Source: Desulfobulbus elongatus DSM 2908
Lineage (GTDB): Bacteria > Desulfobacterota > Desulfobulbia > Desulfobulbales > Desulfobulbaceae
Length of the DNA stretch: 64,000 nucleotides
NCBI RefSeq assembly: GCF_000621145.1
Contig: NZ_JHZB01000004.1
Location: 62,001-126,000, forward strand
Direction: 5' to 3'
The translations under genes and the position numbers were made by a program. The notes under the pieces are model-generated. The model saw only the letters and a list, made by a program, of their open reading frames with translations, was not told the origin of the DNA and did no database searches. Below, one piece after another: positions 35,023 through 44,010 of the stretch (position 1 is the stretch's first letter; each line of letters begins with the position of its first letter).

Positions 35023-35766
35023 ATGCGACGCTTTTTCCTGCCTCCCCAGGCCCTGAGCGGCGGCCGGGTGGTCCTCACCGGACCCGAGGCGCATCACATG
35101 GCCGCCGTGCTCCGGCTCAAACCCGGCCAGACCGTGGAACTGTTCGACGGCCAGGGCGCGGTCCATACCGCTGTCCTTCAGTCCGTGGATCGCAACCGGA
35201 TCGTTGCCGAGATCACCGTCACCCGGCGCGAGGCGACCGCGGCCGCCTCGCCGCTGACGCTCGCCCAGTGCGTGCTCAAAGGCAAGAAGATGGACCTGGT
35301 GGTGCAGAAGGCCACCGAGCTGGGGGTACACGCCCTGGTGCCGGTACTGTCCCGCTACTGCGAAAACCACGGTGAGCAGGGCCGGCAGCAGGAGCGCTGG
35401 CAGCGGATCATGCTTGAGGCCTGCAAGCAGTGCCACCGGGCCACGCCGATGACCATCCTGCCCATCAGGCCCCTGGACCAACTCGATCTGGCGCCGTATG
35501 TTCACCGCCTCGCCGCCTGGGAGGAGGAGCGCCATACGCCCCTGCCCACGGATTTCGTCGACCGGCCGGGGCCGATCTGCCTGCTGCTGGGGCCGGAGGG
35601 CGGCCTGCATGCCGACGATCTCCAGGTGCTGCGCCAGGGGCAGTTCACCGCCTTTTCCCTGGGCCCCCTGATTTTGCGCGGCGAGACCGCCGCCCTGGCG
35701 GCAACGGCGATCGTGCAGTTTCTCGCCGGCTCCTTGCAGCCAGCCAAGGCGGAGGGCGGTTCATGA
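35023..35766 (+). CDS. rsmE: 16S rRNA (uracil-1498-N3)-methyltransferase
   Basis: SPOUT-class methyltransferase that methylates U1498 of 16S rRNA. The 247-residue protein starts MRRFFLPPQALSGGRVVLTG, a typical N-terminal PUA-like segment with TGPEAHHMAAVLRL. The SPOUT knot follows, with LLLGPEGGLHADDL and SLGPLILRGETAALAA, which bind S-adenosylmethionine. KMDLVVQKATELGVHALVP is also conserved. The start at 35023 was preferred over a longer open frame because homologues begin with MRRFF. It overlaps dtd by four bases. Confidence 0.95.
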   Translation: MRRFFLPPQALSGGRVVLTGPEAHHMAAVLRLKPGQTVELFDGQGAVHTAVLQSVDRNRIVAEITVTRREATAAASPLTLAQCVLKGKKMDLVVQKATELGVHALVPVLSRYCENHGEQGRQQERWQRIMLEACKQCHRATPMTILPIRPLDQLDLAPYVHRLAAWEEERHTPLPTDFVDRPGPICLLLGPEGGLHADDLQVLRQGQFTAFSLGPLILRGETAALAATAIVQFLAGSLQPAKAEGGS

Positions 35767-36212
35767 GGGCCGTTGTCCAGCGGGTCAGCCAGGCGCGGGT
35801 CGAGGTCGACGGGCAGATCGCCGGCGCCATCGGCCCCGGTCTGGCGGTGCTTGTCGGCCTCCATCGCAGCGACACCGAGAATGACCTGGCTTGGATGGTC
35901 GACAAGATCCTCCATTTGCGCATCTTCGACGACGAGCAGGGGGTGATGAACCGCTCGCTCGCCGACGTCGGTGGCGAGTTGCTGGTGGTTTCCCAGTTCA
36001 CCCTCCACGGCGATTGCCGCAAGGGCCGCCGTCCTTCCTGGAACGGGGCCGCACCGCCCGAACTGGCCCGGCCCCTCTACGACCGATTCCTCGCCCTGTG
36101 CCGCGCCCGGACCGTTGCCGTCCAGGAGGGCGTGTTTCAGGCGGACATGGCCCTCACCTTGACAAATTCCGGCCCGGTCACCATCTTGTTGGACTCTCAC
36201 AAAACTTTCTGA
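35763..36212 (+). CDS. dtd: D-aminoacyl-tRNA deacylase
   Basis: Proofreading enzyme that hydrolyses D-aminoacyl-tRNA and glycyl-tRNA(Ala). The 149-residue product begins MRAVVQRVSQARVEVDG. It carries LLVVSQFTLHGDCRKGRRP, which has the SQFTL active-site motif, and LTNSGPVTILLDS, with the NSGPVT cross-subunit Gly-cisPro motif. The length is typical. It starts within the last bases of rsmE, implying translational coupling. Confidence 0.97.
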   Translation: MRAVVQRVSQARVEVDGQIAGAIGPGLAVLVGLHRSDTENDLAWMVDKILHLRIFDDEQGVMNRSLADVGGELLVVSQFTLHGDCRKGRRPSWNGAAPPELARPLYDRFLALCRARTVAVQEGVFQADMALTLTNSGPVTILLDSHKTF

Positions 36213-36224
36213 AAACGGAGCGTT

Positions 36225-39158
36225 ATGACCACTGCATTTGCCATCGGCTCGACCTATCACGGTTTTCTGCTGGAGCAGAAGGAATACATCGCCGAGATCC
36301 ATTCCACCGTCTTCCTGTTCACCCACACGGTGCTGGGCTGCCAGGCCCTGGCGATCAAGAACCAGGATGCCAACAAGACCTTCTGCGCCTCTTTCATGAC
36401 CGTGCCCGAGGATTCCACCGGCGTGGCCCACATCCTCGAACACTCGGTGCTCATGGGGTCGCGGAAGTACCCGGTCAGGGACGTGTTCGGCGAGATCCAC
36501 AAGGGTGGGCTGATGACCTTCCTCAACGCCATGACCGGCTCGGATACCACCTGGTATCCCTTCGCCACCCGCAATCTCAAGGAATATTTCAACATCATGG
36601 ACGTGTACTGCGATGTGGTCTTTAACCCGCTCCTGCTTCGCTCGACCTTCGAGCAGGAGGGGTGGCACTACCACCTAGAAAACGCGGACGATCCCCTGCA
36701 GTTCATGGGCGTGGTGCTCAACGAGATGAAGGGCGCCTATTCCGACCCGATCCGGGCCCTGTTCCACCACACCTACCAGGGCCTGATGCCGGCATCCACC
36801 TATGCCCACGAGTCGGGCGGCGACCCGCGCCGCATCCCCGACCTCAGCTACGAGCAGTTCGTCGAGTTCCACCGCCTGCATTACCATCCCTCGAACTGCA
36901 CTCTGTTCTTTTACGGCGACGCCTCGCTCGACGAGGAGCTGGCCTTTGTCCAGGACCGTTTCTTCAGCCGGTTCGACCAGCCGGTGGCCAAGGCCGCGAT
37001 CAAGGAAGGCCCCGGCATCACCGCGCCGCTGGTGATTGAGGACACCTACCCGGTGCAGCCGGGCAGTGCCACCGGCCAGAAGACCTTCCTCGCCATCAGT
37101 TCGGCGGTGGGCACGGTCCGGGACCGCAAGCTGAACGCCGCCTTTCAGATCATCGCCAATATCCTGTTCAACTCCGACGGCTCGCCGCTGAAAAAGGCGA
37201 TTTTCAACGCATCATTATGTAAGGATTTCGGTGGGTTGTTTCTGACGAACGCCAGTTTCAAAACCCTGATGATCACCTACCTGGTCGGCACCGACCCGGA
37301 AAAGCGTGACCATTTCCTCGCCCTGTACAAGGCCACCCTGACCCGGATGGTCGAGCAGGGCCTGGACCGGGACCTGATGCTCTCGGAACTGAACAAATAC
37401 GAATTCACGGTGCGCGAGGAGATGAACAAGGCCCAGCGCGGCCTCGACCTGGTCAACAAGGCCATGCCGGCGCTCAAGCATGGCGGCATGGAGCCGTTCG
37501 ACGCGCTGCAGATCGACGCTCTCCTGGCCGAGATTCGTAGAGAGGCCACCGAAAACGGCTATTTCGAGGCGCTGATCCGTACCTATCTGCTTGATAATCC
37601 GGCCACGGTCACCGTCACCCTGGCGCCCGATCCCGAGCAGATGGCCCGGAATCTGCGCGACGAGCAGGAGCGGCTGACCGCCTTTTCCCAATCGCTCGAC
37701 CAGGACGGCCGCATCCGGCTGGTGGAGCGCACCCGCGAACTGATGGCCCTGCAGGCGACCCCCAATTCGGTCGAGGAACTGCGGCGCCTGCCCCGGCTTT
37801 CCCTGGAGGATCTCGATCCCCGGCCGCCATTTCACGCGGTGCAGCCTGCCCAACTCGCCGGCGCCGAACTGCTGGTCAGCGATCTGGACACCAACGGCAT
37901 CTGTTATCTCGACTTCGGCCTCGACTGCTCCGCCGTGCCGGCGGACCTGCTGCCCTATCTCGACCTGTTCGGTACCATCGTCACCGAGATCGGCACCGCC
38001 AAAAAGGATTACATGCAGTTCGCCAAGGCGATCAATCTGTGCACCGGCGACTTTGCCCATTCCTTCCAGGTCTATGTCCGCGCCGACGACCGCGACCGGG
38101 TCAGGCCGGTCCTTTGGCTGCACGTCAAGGCCCTGTCCGCCTATCTGGAGCAGGCCCTGTCCCTGCTGACCGAGGTGCTGACCGAGGTCGATTTTTCCGA
38201 CGAACACCATATCGAGGAGATCGTCCACCGCGAATTCGCCTGGGCCGAACACTCGGCTCAGAGCGATGGCTATTCCCTGGCCTCGTCCAGGGCCTTTTCC
38301 CATCTGAGCCGCGCCGGCCAGTACAACGACTCCGTGCACGGCGTCCGCGCCTACCTGCATCTGCGCCACCTGGCCGGCCAGTATCTGGACAACGAGGCCA
38401 AGCTGCACGAGGCCCTGCGCCGGCTCCGCGACCTGCTGTTCCGCCGCCAGGGGCTGATAGTGGCCATCACCGCCCAGGACGAGGATATCCGCCGGTTTAA
38501 GCAGCTCGGCCAGGGCGTGGTCAACGCCTTGGCGGATACGCCGCTTGCGCCGGTTCAGCCGCACTTTGACCCGACTCCGGCCACCCAGGCCTTCACCACC
38601 TCGGCCGAGGTGGTCTACAATGTCCAGGCCTGCACGCTGTTTGCCGATCCCGGCCAGTACAACGGCTCCTTCGAGGTGCTGCGCACCTGGCTGTCGCGGG
38701 ATTATCTCTGGAACACGGTGCGGCAGATGGGCGGGGCCTACGGCTGCTTCATCCAGTTCAATCACCTCACCGGCAATTTCGGCATGGTGAGCTACCGCGA
38801 CCCGCAGGTGCGGAAGACCTTCGAGGCCTACGAGGCCCTGCCGGCGGCGATCAACGGCCTGGATGGCCTGTCGGCCGAATCGTTGCAGCAGTTGGTGATC
38901 GGCGCCTACGGTTCGGCCAATCCCCATCAGGGGCCGGCCAGTAGGGGAGCCGCCGCCCGCAACGATTATCTGGCCGGAATCACGCCGGCCTTTCGCCAGC
39001 AGCGGATCGAGGAGATCGTGCGCACCACGGCCCAGGACCTGCGGGCGTTCGCACCGCTGTTCCAGCAGTTGCAGGCAACCCGCTACCGGGTCACCATCGG
39101 CAGCCGCGAGAAGATCGAGCAGGACAGGGACTTGTTCAGCGAAACGACCGAGCTGTGA
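36225..39158 (+). CDS. M16C family zinc metalloprotease (presequence protease-like)
   Basis: A 977-residue, PreP-like clamshell peptidase that degrades short unstructured peptides. The inverted zinc motif HILEH (residues 69-73) is in the catalytic domain, and the distal Glu is expected in the GVVLNEMKGAYSDP segment around residue 165. The four-domain length, the YHPSNCTLFFYGD strand and the C-terminal RVTIGSREK segment fit the PreP/Cym1 class. No signal peptide is seen, suggesting a cytoplasmic enzyme. An AACGGAGCGTT ribosome binding site follows dtd closely. The stop is 14 bp from that of a convergent gene. Confidence 0.93.
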   Translation: MTTAFAIGSTYHGFLLEQKEYIAEIHSTVFLFTHTVLGCQALAIKNQDANKTFCASFMTVPEDSTGVAHILEHSVLMGSRKYPVRDVFGEIHKGGLMTFLNAMTGSDTTWYPFATRNLKEYFNIMDVYCDVVFNPLLLRSTFEQEGWHYHLENADDPLQFMGVVLNEMKGAYSDPIRALFHHTYQGLMPASTYAHESGGDPRRIPDLSYEQFVEFHRLHYHPSNCTLFFYGDASLDEELAFVQDRFFSRFDQPVAKAAIKEGPGITAPLVIEDTYPVQPGSATGQKTFLAISSAVGTVRDRKLNAAFQIIANILFNSDGSPLKKAIFNASLCKDFGGLFLTNASFKTLMITYLVGTDPEKRDHFLALYKATLTRMVEQGLDRDLMLSELNKYEFTVREEMNKAQRGLDLVNKAMPALKHGGMEPFDALQIDALLAEIRREATENGYFEALIRTYLLDNPATVTVTLAPDPEQMARNLRDEQERLTAFSQSLDQDGRIRLVERTRELMALQATPNSVEELRRLPRLSLEDLDPRPPFHAVQPAQLAGAELLVSDLDTNGICYLDFGLDCSAVPADLLPYLDLFGTIVTEIGTAKKDYMQFAKAINLCTGDFAHSFQVYVRADDRDRVRPVLWLHVKALSAYLEQALSLLTEVLTEVDFSDEHHIEEIVHREFAWAEHSAQSDGYSLASSRAFSHLSRAGQYNDSVHGVRAYLHLRHLAGQYLDNEAKLHEALRRLRDLLFRRQGLIVAITAQDEDIRRFKQLGQGVVNALADTPLAPVQPHFDPTPATQAFTTSAEVVYNVQACTLFADPGQYNGSFEVLRTWLSRDYLWNTVRQMGGAYGCFIQFNHLTGNFGMVSYRDPQVRKTFEAYEALPAAINGLDGLSAESLQQLVIGAYGSANPHQGPASRGAAARNDYLAGITPAFRQQRIEEIVRTTAQDLRAFAPLFQQLQATRYRVTIGSREKIEQDRDLFSETTEL

Positions 39159-39172
39159 TCGCCGGCCGGCGG

Positions 39173-39559
39173 TCAGCCCTTTTTGGGAGCGGCCAGCCGG
39201 TCGACCACCCGGTCGTAGTAGGGAGTGTCTTCGCCCAGTTCCATGGGGCGGCCCAGGCGGTTTTCCAGCTTGGTCCTGAGGCAGCTGATTCTTCGCAGCT
39301 GCCTTATTTTTTCCCGCTCATCCGCGCAGTTGACCAGCAGCTGCTCCAGCCGGTTGATCTCCTTCTGCATCGCCACCTCCTCCGGCACATAGCCGCCGTT
39401 TTTCAGCAGCCGGTAGGCCATGCGCAGGTCCTCGGGGACATGGGCCATGTCGTCGGGCGGCAGCGGTTTGTTTTTCCAATGGGAGAGATCGGGAATGGTC
39501 CCGTCGGCCATGGCCTGCTGGATTTTGCGCTCGGCGATGGTCTGGATGATCGACAGCAT
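39173..39559 (-). CDS. DUF1992 (DnaJ-homologue subfamily C member 28-like) protein
   Basis: A 128-residue soluble protein beginning MLSIIQTIAERKIQQAMADG. The sequence includes DLSHWKNKPLPPDDMAHVPE and MAYRLLKNGGYVPEEVAMQK, the hallmark of the DUF1992 domain found alone in bacteria and in the eukaryotic DNAJC28 protein. The biochemical role is unknown. No J-domain is present here. The second half is a charged helix followed by a short tail. ATG 39559 follows GAGGTTGC. It is convergent with the M16C peptidase gene. Confidence 0.85.
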   Translation of the reverse strand: MLSIIQTIAERKIQQAMADGTIPDLSHWKNKPLPPDDMAHVPEDLRMAYRLLKNGGYVPEEVAMQKEINRLEQLLVNCADEREKIRQLRRISCLRTKLENRLGRPMELGEDTPYYDRVVDRLAAPKKG

Positions 39560-39671
39560 GCAACCTCGTTGTTTTGCTTGTGCCCTCCGACAGAGCAACC
39601 TACAATAAATGGATGATCCGGAACCCCTTGCAGCCGCACTGCGGCCCACCACGAATGAAGGAGAGATGCGT

Positions 39672-40547
39672 ATGAACAAAAAAAGCCTGTTGTGGCTGAC
39701 CCCGATGATCCTGCTGTTGTTTGTTACCGGTCGCGCCTGGAGCGAGGAACTGCCCTGGGACATGAAGCTCCCTTTCCAGGAGGCCACCATTCACTACGAG
39801 TTGTCCGGCTCTGAAAAGGGTAAGGAAACCCTGTACGTGAAAGAGTACGGCAAGCGCCAGGCCAGGCATCGTTCGTCCGTCATGACGATCATGGGGATGA
39901 CCAAAAAGACGGAAACTCTTGAGATCGTCGATCCGGATTGGATCTACTCGTATGATCTCGTTGAAAAGAAGGGAAGCAAGACCACCAACCCCAACAAACT
40001 GTACCGGGAAGAATATAACAAATTGTCCGCTGGAGAGAAAAAAAATTTCGAGAAAAACGCCAAGGAGATGGGCAGCGGCATGATGGGGCAATTCGGCGGC
40101 TCGGTCACGCAGAAGGGCGGCAAGGTTCTGGGCCATGATTGCGACGTCGTTACGGTGGGCGGCATGTCCACGGTGCACGTCCTTCATGGCAGCAATATTT
40201 CCTTGCGGAGCGAAACCTCGGCCATGGGGATGAACAATGTGCAGGCCGCGACCAAGATTGACACCAGCACCGCCATTCCCGACAATGCCTTCGTTCCGCC
40301 CGCCGGTATAACCGCCGTGCGCGACGAGGAGGCTGAATTGATGATGGCTGGCATGATCAAAAACACTGTCGACACCCTGAAGAAGCCGGATGGGGCCAAG
40401 TTGATGCAGCAGGCCGGTCCCATGGGAATGATGGGTGCAGGCGATATGCAACAGGAAGAGATGGAGGACGCGGGCATGAACCAGGAGGAACAGCAGGAAG
40501 CGATGCAGCAGATGCGCGAAGCCCTGGAGCGAATGCAGAAAAAATGA
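39672..40547 (+). CDS. Secreted protein of unknown function with Met/Gln-rich tail
   Basis: A 291-residue protein with a Sec signal peptide (MNKKSLLWLTPMILLLFVTG followed by RAWSEE). The mature part begins with beta-strand-like sequence and a DUF4412-like pattern (KETLYVKEYGKRQARH, GHDCDVVTVGGMSTVHV). The last 60 residues are rich in Met, Gln and Glu (AGPMGMMGAGDMQQEEMEDA), probably a helical or disordered tail. I cannot assign a function; extracytoplasmic localisation is likely. ATG 39672 was chosen over 39666 because AAGGAG then has a proper 8-base spacing. It ends at a strong bidirectional terminator. Confidence 0.75.
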   Translation: MNKKSLLWLTPMILLLFVTGRAWSEELPWDMKLPFQEATIHYELSGSEKGKETLYVKEYGKRQARHRSSVMTIMGMTKKTETLEIVDPDWIYSYDLVEKKGSKTTNPNKLYREEYNKLSAGEKKNFEKNAKEMGSGMMGQFGGSVTQKGGKVLGHDCDVVTVGGMSTVHVLHGSNISLRSETSAMGMNNVQAATKIDTSTAIPDNAFVPPAGITAVRDEEAELMMAGMIKNTVDTLKKPDGAKLMQQAGPMGMMGAGDMQQEEMEDAGMNQEEQQEAMQQMREALERMQKK

Positions 40548-40569
40548 GGCAACCGGCACATTGAGCCCC

Positions 40570-40607
40570 AAAAAAGCCCTGAAAGCGCGCTTTCAGGGCT
40601 TTTTTTG
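40570..40607. terminator. Bidirectional intrinsic terminator
   Basis: A perfect palindrome with a 10-bp stem (GCCCTGAAAG, 40576-40585, with 40590-40599) and a CGCG loop is flanked by six A residues on the left and eight T residues on the right. It can therefore terminate both the secreted-protein gene and the convergent nadB transcript. Confidence 0.93.
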
Positions 40608-40616
40608 TCTCTTCTT

Positions 40617-42218
40617 TTATCGTTGCAGAATGGTGTCCCGAAGAAATTCGCGGTCGTTTTTTTCCGGATAGTCGAGGATGTAATGGAGGCCGCGCGATTC
40701 CTTGCGCCGGCTGGCGCTCTGGACGATCAGATCGGCGATCACCGCTAGGTTGCGCAGCTCGACCAAGTCGGGAGTGAGCAGGTAGTCGTAGAAGTGCTCC
40801 TTGATCTCCGCCAGCATGAAACTCAGCCGAGTCTGGATCAGATTCAGCCGTTTTTGCCGCCGGACGATGCCCACGTAATCCCACATCAATTGCCGGACCT
40901 GATCCCAGTTGTGCTTGATCAGGATCGATTCGTCAAGGACCGCCGCGCCGCCGGTTCGCCATGGTTCTACCTCGATGCGGTCCAGCTTGGCGATGGCCTC
41001 GATGGCCCCTTCCAGCCAGTGGGCCGCCCGATGAGCAAAGACCACCGCTTCGAGCAGGGAATTGGAGGCCAGGCGATTGGCCCCGTGCAGCCCGGTGCAG
41101 GCGGTTTCCCCCAGGGCGAGCAGGTTGGTGATCGAGCTGCGGCCCCATTCGTCCACCAGCACGCCGCCGCACATGTAATGGGCCGCCGGGACCACCGGGA
41201 TCGGCTTTTTGGTCAGGTCCACGCCGTATTGCTTGCAGGTGGCGTAGATGTTGGGAAACCGCTGCATGAGAAAGGGGGCCGGTTTGTGGGTGATGTCGAG
41301 GAAGACGCAGTCCGCGCCGGTGGCCTTCATCTCGGCGTCGATGCCGCGCGCCACGGCATCGCGGGTGGCCAGGTCGCCGCGTTCGTCATATTTCTTCATG
41401 AACGGTTCACCCTGCTGGTTGATCAGGATGCCGCCTTCGCCCCGCACCGCCTCGGAGATGAGAAAATTTTTGGCCTCGCGATTGAAGAAGCAGGTGGGGT
41501 GGAACTGGATGAACTCCATGTTGGCCACCTTGGCCCCGGCCCGGTAGGCCATGGCCACGCCGTCGCCGGTGGCGATGTCTGGGTTGGTGGTGTAGAGATA
41601 CACCTTGCCGCACCCACCGGTACAGAGCACGGTCGCACCAGCCGGATAGGCCTCGACCTCGCCGGTGGTCCGGTCGAGAACATAGGCGCCGAGGCAGCGG
41701 TCGCCGTTGCACCGTTCCCGGCCGCGCGCCTTCGATTCGATCAGCAGGTCGATGGCGAGATGGTTTTCCAGGACCCTGATATTGGCATTGGCCGCGATCT
41801 GCTCCAGGAGCGCTCGCTCGATTTCCTTGCCGGTAAGGTCGGAGGCATGGGCGACCCGCCGGGCCGAATGCCCCCCCTCCATGCCCAGGTCAAACCCCTT
41901 GCCGTTCTTGCCCTTCTGGAAACGGACACCCAGATCGACCAGCTCGCGCACCCGGTCCGGTCCTTCGGTGGCGACGATGCGGACTATGGCCTCGTTGCAC
42001 AGGCCGTCGCCCGACACCAGGGTGTCGTCGATGTGCGCCTCGATGGAATCTTCCACCGAAAGCACCGCGGCCACGCCACCCTGGGCCAGATTGGTCGCCG
42101 TGTCGGCCTTGTTTTTCTTGGTGATCAGCGTCACCCTGGCAAAGTGTGCCACCTTGAGCGCAAAGGAGAGTCCCGACACGCCGCTGCCGATGATCAAAAC
42201 ATCACTGTATTCCGCCAT
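40617..42218 (-). CDS. nadB: L-aspartate oxidase
   Basis: FAD enzyme that oxidises aspartate to iminoaspartate, the first step of de novo NAD synthesis; under anaerobiosis fumarate can replace oxygen as acceptor. The 533-residue protein starts MAEYSDVLIIGSGVSGLSFA with the FAD-binding GxGxxG. It carries TNLAQGGVAAVL, ANMEFIQFHPTCFF, DERGDLATRDAVARGID and GLHGANRLASNSLLEAVV, all characteristic of NadB. ATG 42218 was chosen; an upstream in-frame ATG would overlap parS. nadA and nadC are not adjacent. Confidence 0.96.
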   Translation of the reverse strand: MAEYSDVLIIGSGVSGLSFALKVAHFARVTLITKKNKADTATNLAQGGVAAVLSVEDSIEAHIDDTLVSGDGLCNEAIVRIVATEGPDRVRELVDLGVRFQKGKNGKGFDLGMEGGHSARRVAHASDLTGKEIERALLEQIAANANIRVLENHLAIDLLIESKARGRERCNGDRCLGAYVLDRTTGEVEAYPAGATVLCTGGCGKVYLYTTNPDIATGDGVAMAYRAGAKVANMEFIQFHPTCFFNREAKNFLISEAVRGEGGILINQQGEPFMKKYDERGDLATRDAVARGIDAEMKATGADCVFLDITHKPAPFLMQRFPNIYATCKQYGVDLTKKPIPVVPAAHYMCGGVLVDEWGRSSITNLLALGETACTGLHGANRLASNSLLEAVVFAHRAAHWLEGAIEAIAKLDRIEVEPWRTGGAAVLDESILIKHNWDQVRQLMWDYVGIVRRQKRLNLIQTRLSFMLAEIKEHFYDYLLTPDLVELRNLAVIADLIVQSASRRKESRGLHYILDYPEKNDREFLRDTILQR

Positions 42219-42238
42219 AGCACGTGATCCTGATTCCA

Positions 42239-42254
42239 TGTTTCACGTGAAACA
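42239..42254. promoter_or_regulatory. parS: parS centromere site
   Basis: TGTTTCACGTGAAACA is a perfect 16-bp palindrome identical to the well-known chromosomal parS consensus bound by ParB (Spo0J). It lies between nadB and the parA-parB pair, about 105 bp upstream of parA. No second copy was found by eye in the window. It marks the region as origin-proximal. Confidence 0.95.
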
Positions 42255-42301
42255 TGGGTAAATGTGATGGGATGAAAAGAGAACTGTTCTCTAGGGAGCG
42301 A

Positions 42302-42316
42302 GAGTATAGTATACTC
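42302..42316. repeat. Inverted repeat in the parA leader
   Basis: GAGTATA-G-TATACTC is a perfect 7-bp dyad around one base, about 44 bp upstream of the parA start. It contains TATAGT, which could be a -10 box, so it may be an operator for autoregulation of parAB. No clear -35 element was seen. Confidence 0.5.
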
Positions 42317-42359
42317 CTCGAATGTTTCATCAACAAAGCATCATCGGAGTGCATTTCTA

Positions 42360-43139
42360 GTGGATACGCGAATCATTGCTCTGGCGAATCAGAAGGGTGG
42401 GGTCGGCAAAACCACCACTACCTTGAATCTGGCTGCCGTCCTCGCCGCAAGAGGCAAAAAGGTGCTGCTGGTCGATTCCGATCCCCAGGGCAATGCCTCC
42501 AGTGGTGTGGGTGTGCGCGCGACCAGTGGGGATCAGAATATCTACAATTGCTACATCGGCGCCAAAGAAACCGCTGATTGCATTCTGCCCACCCGCCAGA
42601 AGAATCTTTCTGTCCTGGCCGCTTCCATCGACCTGGTGGGGGTCGAGGTTGAGCTGGTCAATCAGGAAGGCCGTGAGAAGCGGCTGAAGACCGTCCTGCG
42701 GCCGATCAAGGATCGATTTCACTACATCCTCGTCGATTGCCCGCCGTCACTGGGACTGCTCACCATCAACAGCCTGACCGCCGCCGACTCGGTGCTGATT
42801 CCGCTGCAATGCGAATATTTCGCCCTGGAAGGTCTGGCGCTGCTGGTCCAGACCATCCGCAAGGTGAAAAAGAATCTGAACCGGGAACTGTATATCGAAG
42901 GTTTGCTTCTGACCATGTACGACCGCCGCAACCGGCTGACCCATTCCGTGGCCAGCGAGGTGCAGAAACATTTCGGCGATCAGGTCTACCGGACAGTGAT
43001 TCCCCGCAATGTGCGGTTGAGCGAAAGCCCGAGTCATGGCCAGACCATTCTCGAATACGATGGCGCCAGCAGCGGTGCCAAGGCCTACCAGCAACTGGGC
43101 ACGGAATTTCTCAAGCGAGCCAATAAGGCAAGGGGATGA
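42360..43139 (+). CDS. parA: Chromosome-partitioning ATPase ParA (Soj)
   Basis: Deviant-Walker ATPase that drives segregation of ParB-parS complexes and can influence replication initiation. The 259-residue protein begins with GTG and has ANQKGGVGKTTTTLNLA at residues 9-25 with the signature lysine, LVDSDPQGNASSG, and YILVDCPPSLGLLT as Walker B. The absence of an N-terminal DNA-binding domain places it with short chromosomal Soj-type ParA. It overlaps parB by four bases and has a parS site just upstream. Confidence 0.97.
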   Translation: MDTRIIALANQKGGVGKTTTTLNLAAVLAARGKKVLLVDSDPQGNASSGVGVRATSGDQNIYNCYIGAKETADCILPTRQKNLSVLAASIDLVGVEVELVNQEGREKRLKTVLRPIKDRFHYILVDCPPSLGLLTINSLTAADSVLIPLQCEYFALEGLALLVQTIRKVKKNLNRELYIEGLLLTMYDRRNRLTHSVASEVQKHFGDQVYRTVIPRNVRLSESPSHGQTILEYDGASSGAKAYQQLGTEFLKRANKARG

Positions 43140-44005
43140 GCATGGCGAAAAATGTCCTGGGGCGCGGAGTGGGTGCCCTGCTGCCGGAAGACAACCTGGA
43201 AGGGGATGATCGTTTTTTTATGTGTGATATCGAGAAGATATCAGCAAATCCCCAGCAGCCGCGCAGCCATTTCGATGCCGAAAAATTGCAGCAATTGGCC
43301 GATTCCATCCGCGAAAAAGGGGTGATTCAGCCGCTGCTGGTGAGCCGCAGCAACGACCGCTACATGCTGATCGCCGGCGAGCGGCGGTTGCGGGCCGCCA
43401 AGCTGGCGGGCCGCGACGAGGTGCCGGTGGTGGTGATGGATCAGGGCGGCGACAGGGAAAACCTGGAGTTGGCCCTGATCGAAAACATCCAGCGCCACGA
43501 TCTCAACCCCATCGAGGAGGCCGTGGCCTACAGCCGTCTGATGGAGGAATTTCACCTCACCCAGGAAGAGGTGGCGAAAAAGGTGGGCCGGCAGCGGTCG
43601 ACCATCACCAACGTCCTGCGACTCCTCCAGTTGCCGGAGCCGGTGCAGCAGGATGTCGTTTTGGGGGCGATCAGCGAGGGGCATGCCCGGGTGCTGCTGC
43701 GGCTTAAGGATCAGCCGGAGCGGTTGCGAGAGGTGCGCGACCGGATCGTCAGCCAGGGGCTGTCGGTGCGGGCCGCGGAGCGGTTGTGCGCGGCGCCGCC
43801 CGCGACACCGGTGGCGAAGAACGCCGACTCCGGGCAAGCGGAAGGGGAACTGCCCCCATCGTATTGCACCGCCCTGATCAACCAGTTGACCAACCAGTTG
43901 CACACCAAGGTGCGAATCGTCCAGCAGGGGAGTCGAGGCAAACTGGAGATTGAATACTTCTCCAGCGACGATCTCGACCGGCTGATCAGCCTGCTGGCCC
44001 GGTAA
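43136..44005 (+). CDS. parB: Chromosome-partitioning protein ParB (Spo0J)
   Basis: CTP-dependent DNA clamp that loads at parS. The 289-residue protein has the N-terminal GRGVGALLPED peptide that contacts ParA, ISANPQQPRSHFD, the CTPase motif LIAGERRLRAAKLAG (GERR at 81-84) and ENIQRHDLNPIEEA. A helix-turn-helix (QEEVAKKVGRQRSTITNVLR) and a C-terminal dimerisation domain complete it. A second ATG at 43142 is equally possible. The cognate parS lies 880 bp upstream. Confidence 0.97.
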   Translation: MSMAKNVLGRGVGALLPEDNLEGDDRFFMCDIEKISANPQQPRSHFDAEKLQQLADSIREKGVIQPLLVSRSNDRYMLIAGERRLRAAKLAGRDEVPVVVMDQGGDRENLELALIENIQRHDLNPIEEAVAYSRLMEEFHLTQEEVAKKVGRQRSTITNVLRLLQLPEPVQQDVVLGAISEGHARVLLRLKDQPERLREVRDRIVSQGLSVRAAERLCAAPPATPVAKNADSGQAEGELPPSYCTALINQLTNQLHTKVRIVQQGSRGKLEIEYFSSDDLDRLISLLAR

Positions 44006-44010
44006 GCGCA

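Noticed and set aside
42221-42232. Second parS-like CACGTG near nadB start
   Set aside because: Only the central hexamer matches; flanks do not fit the parS consensus.
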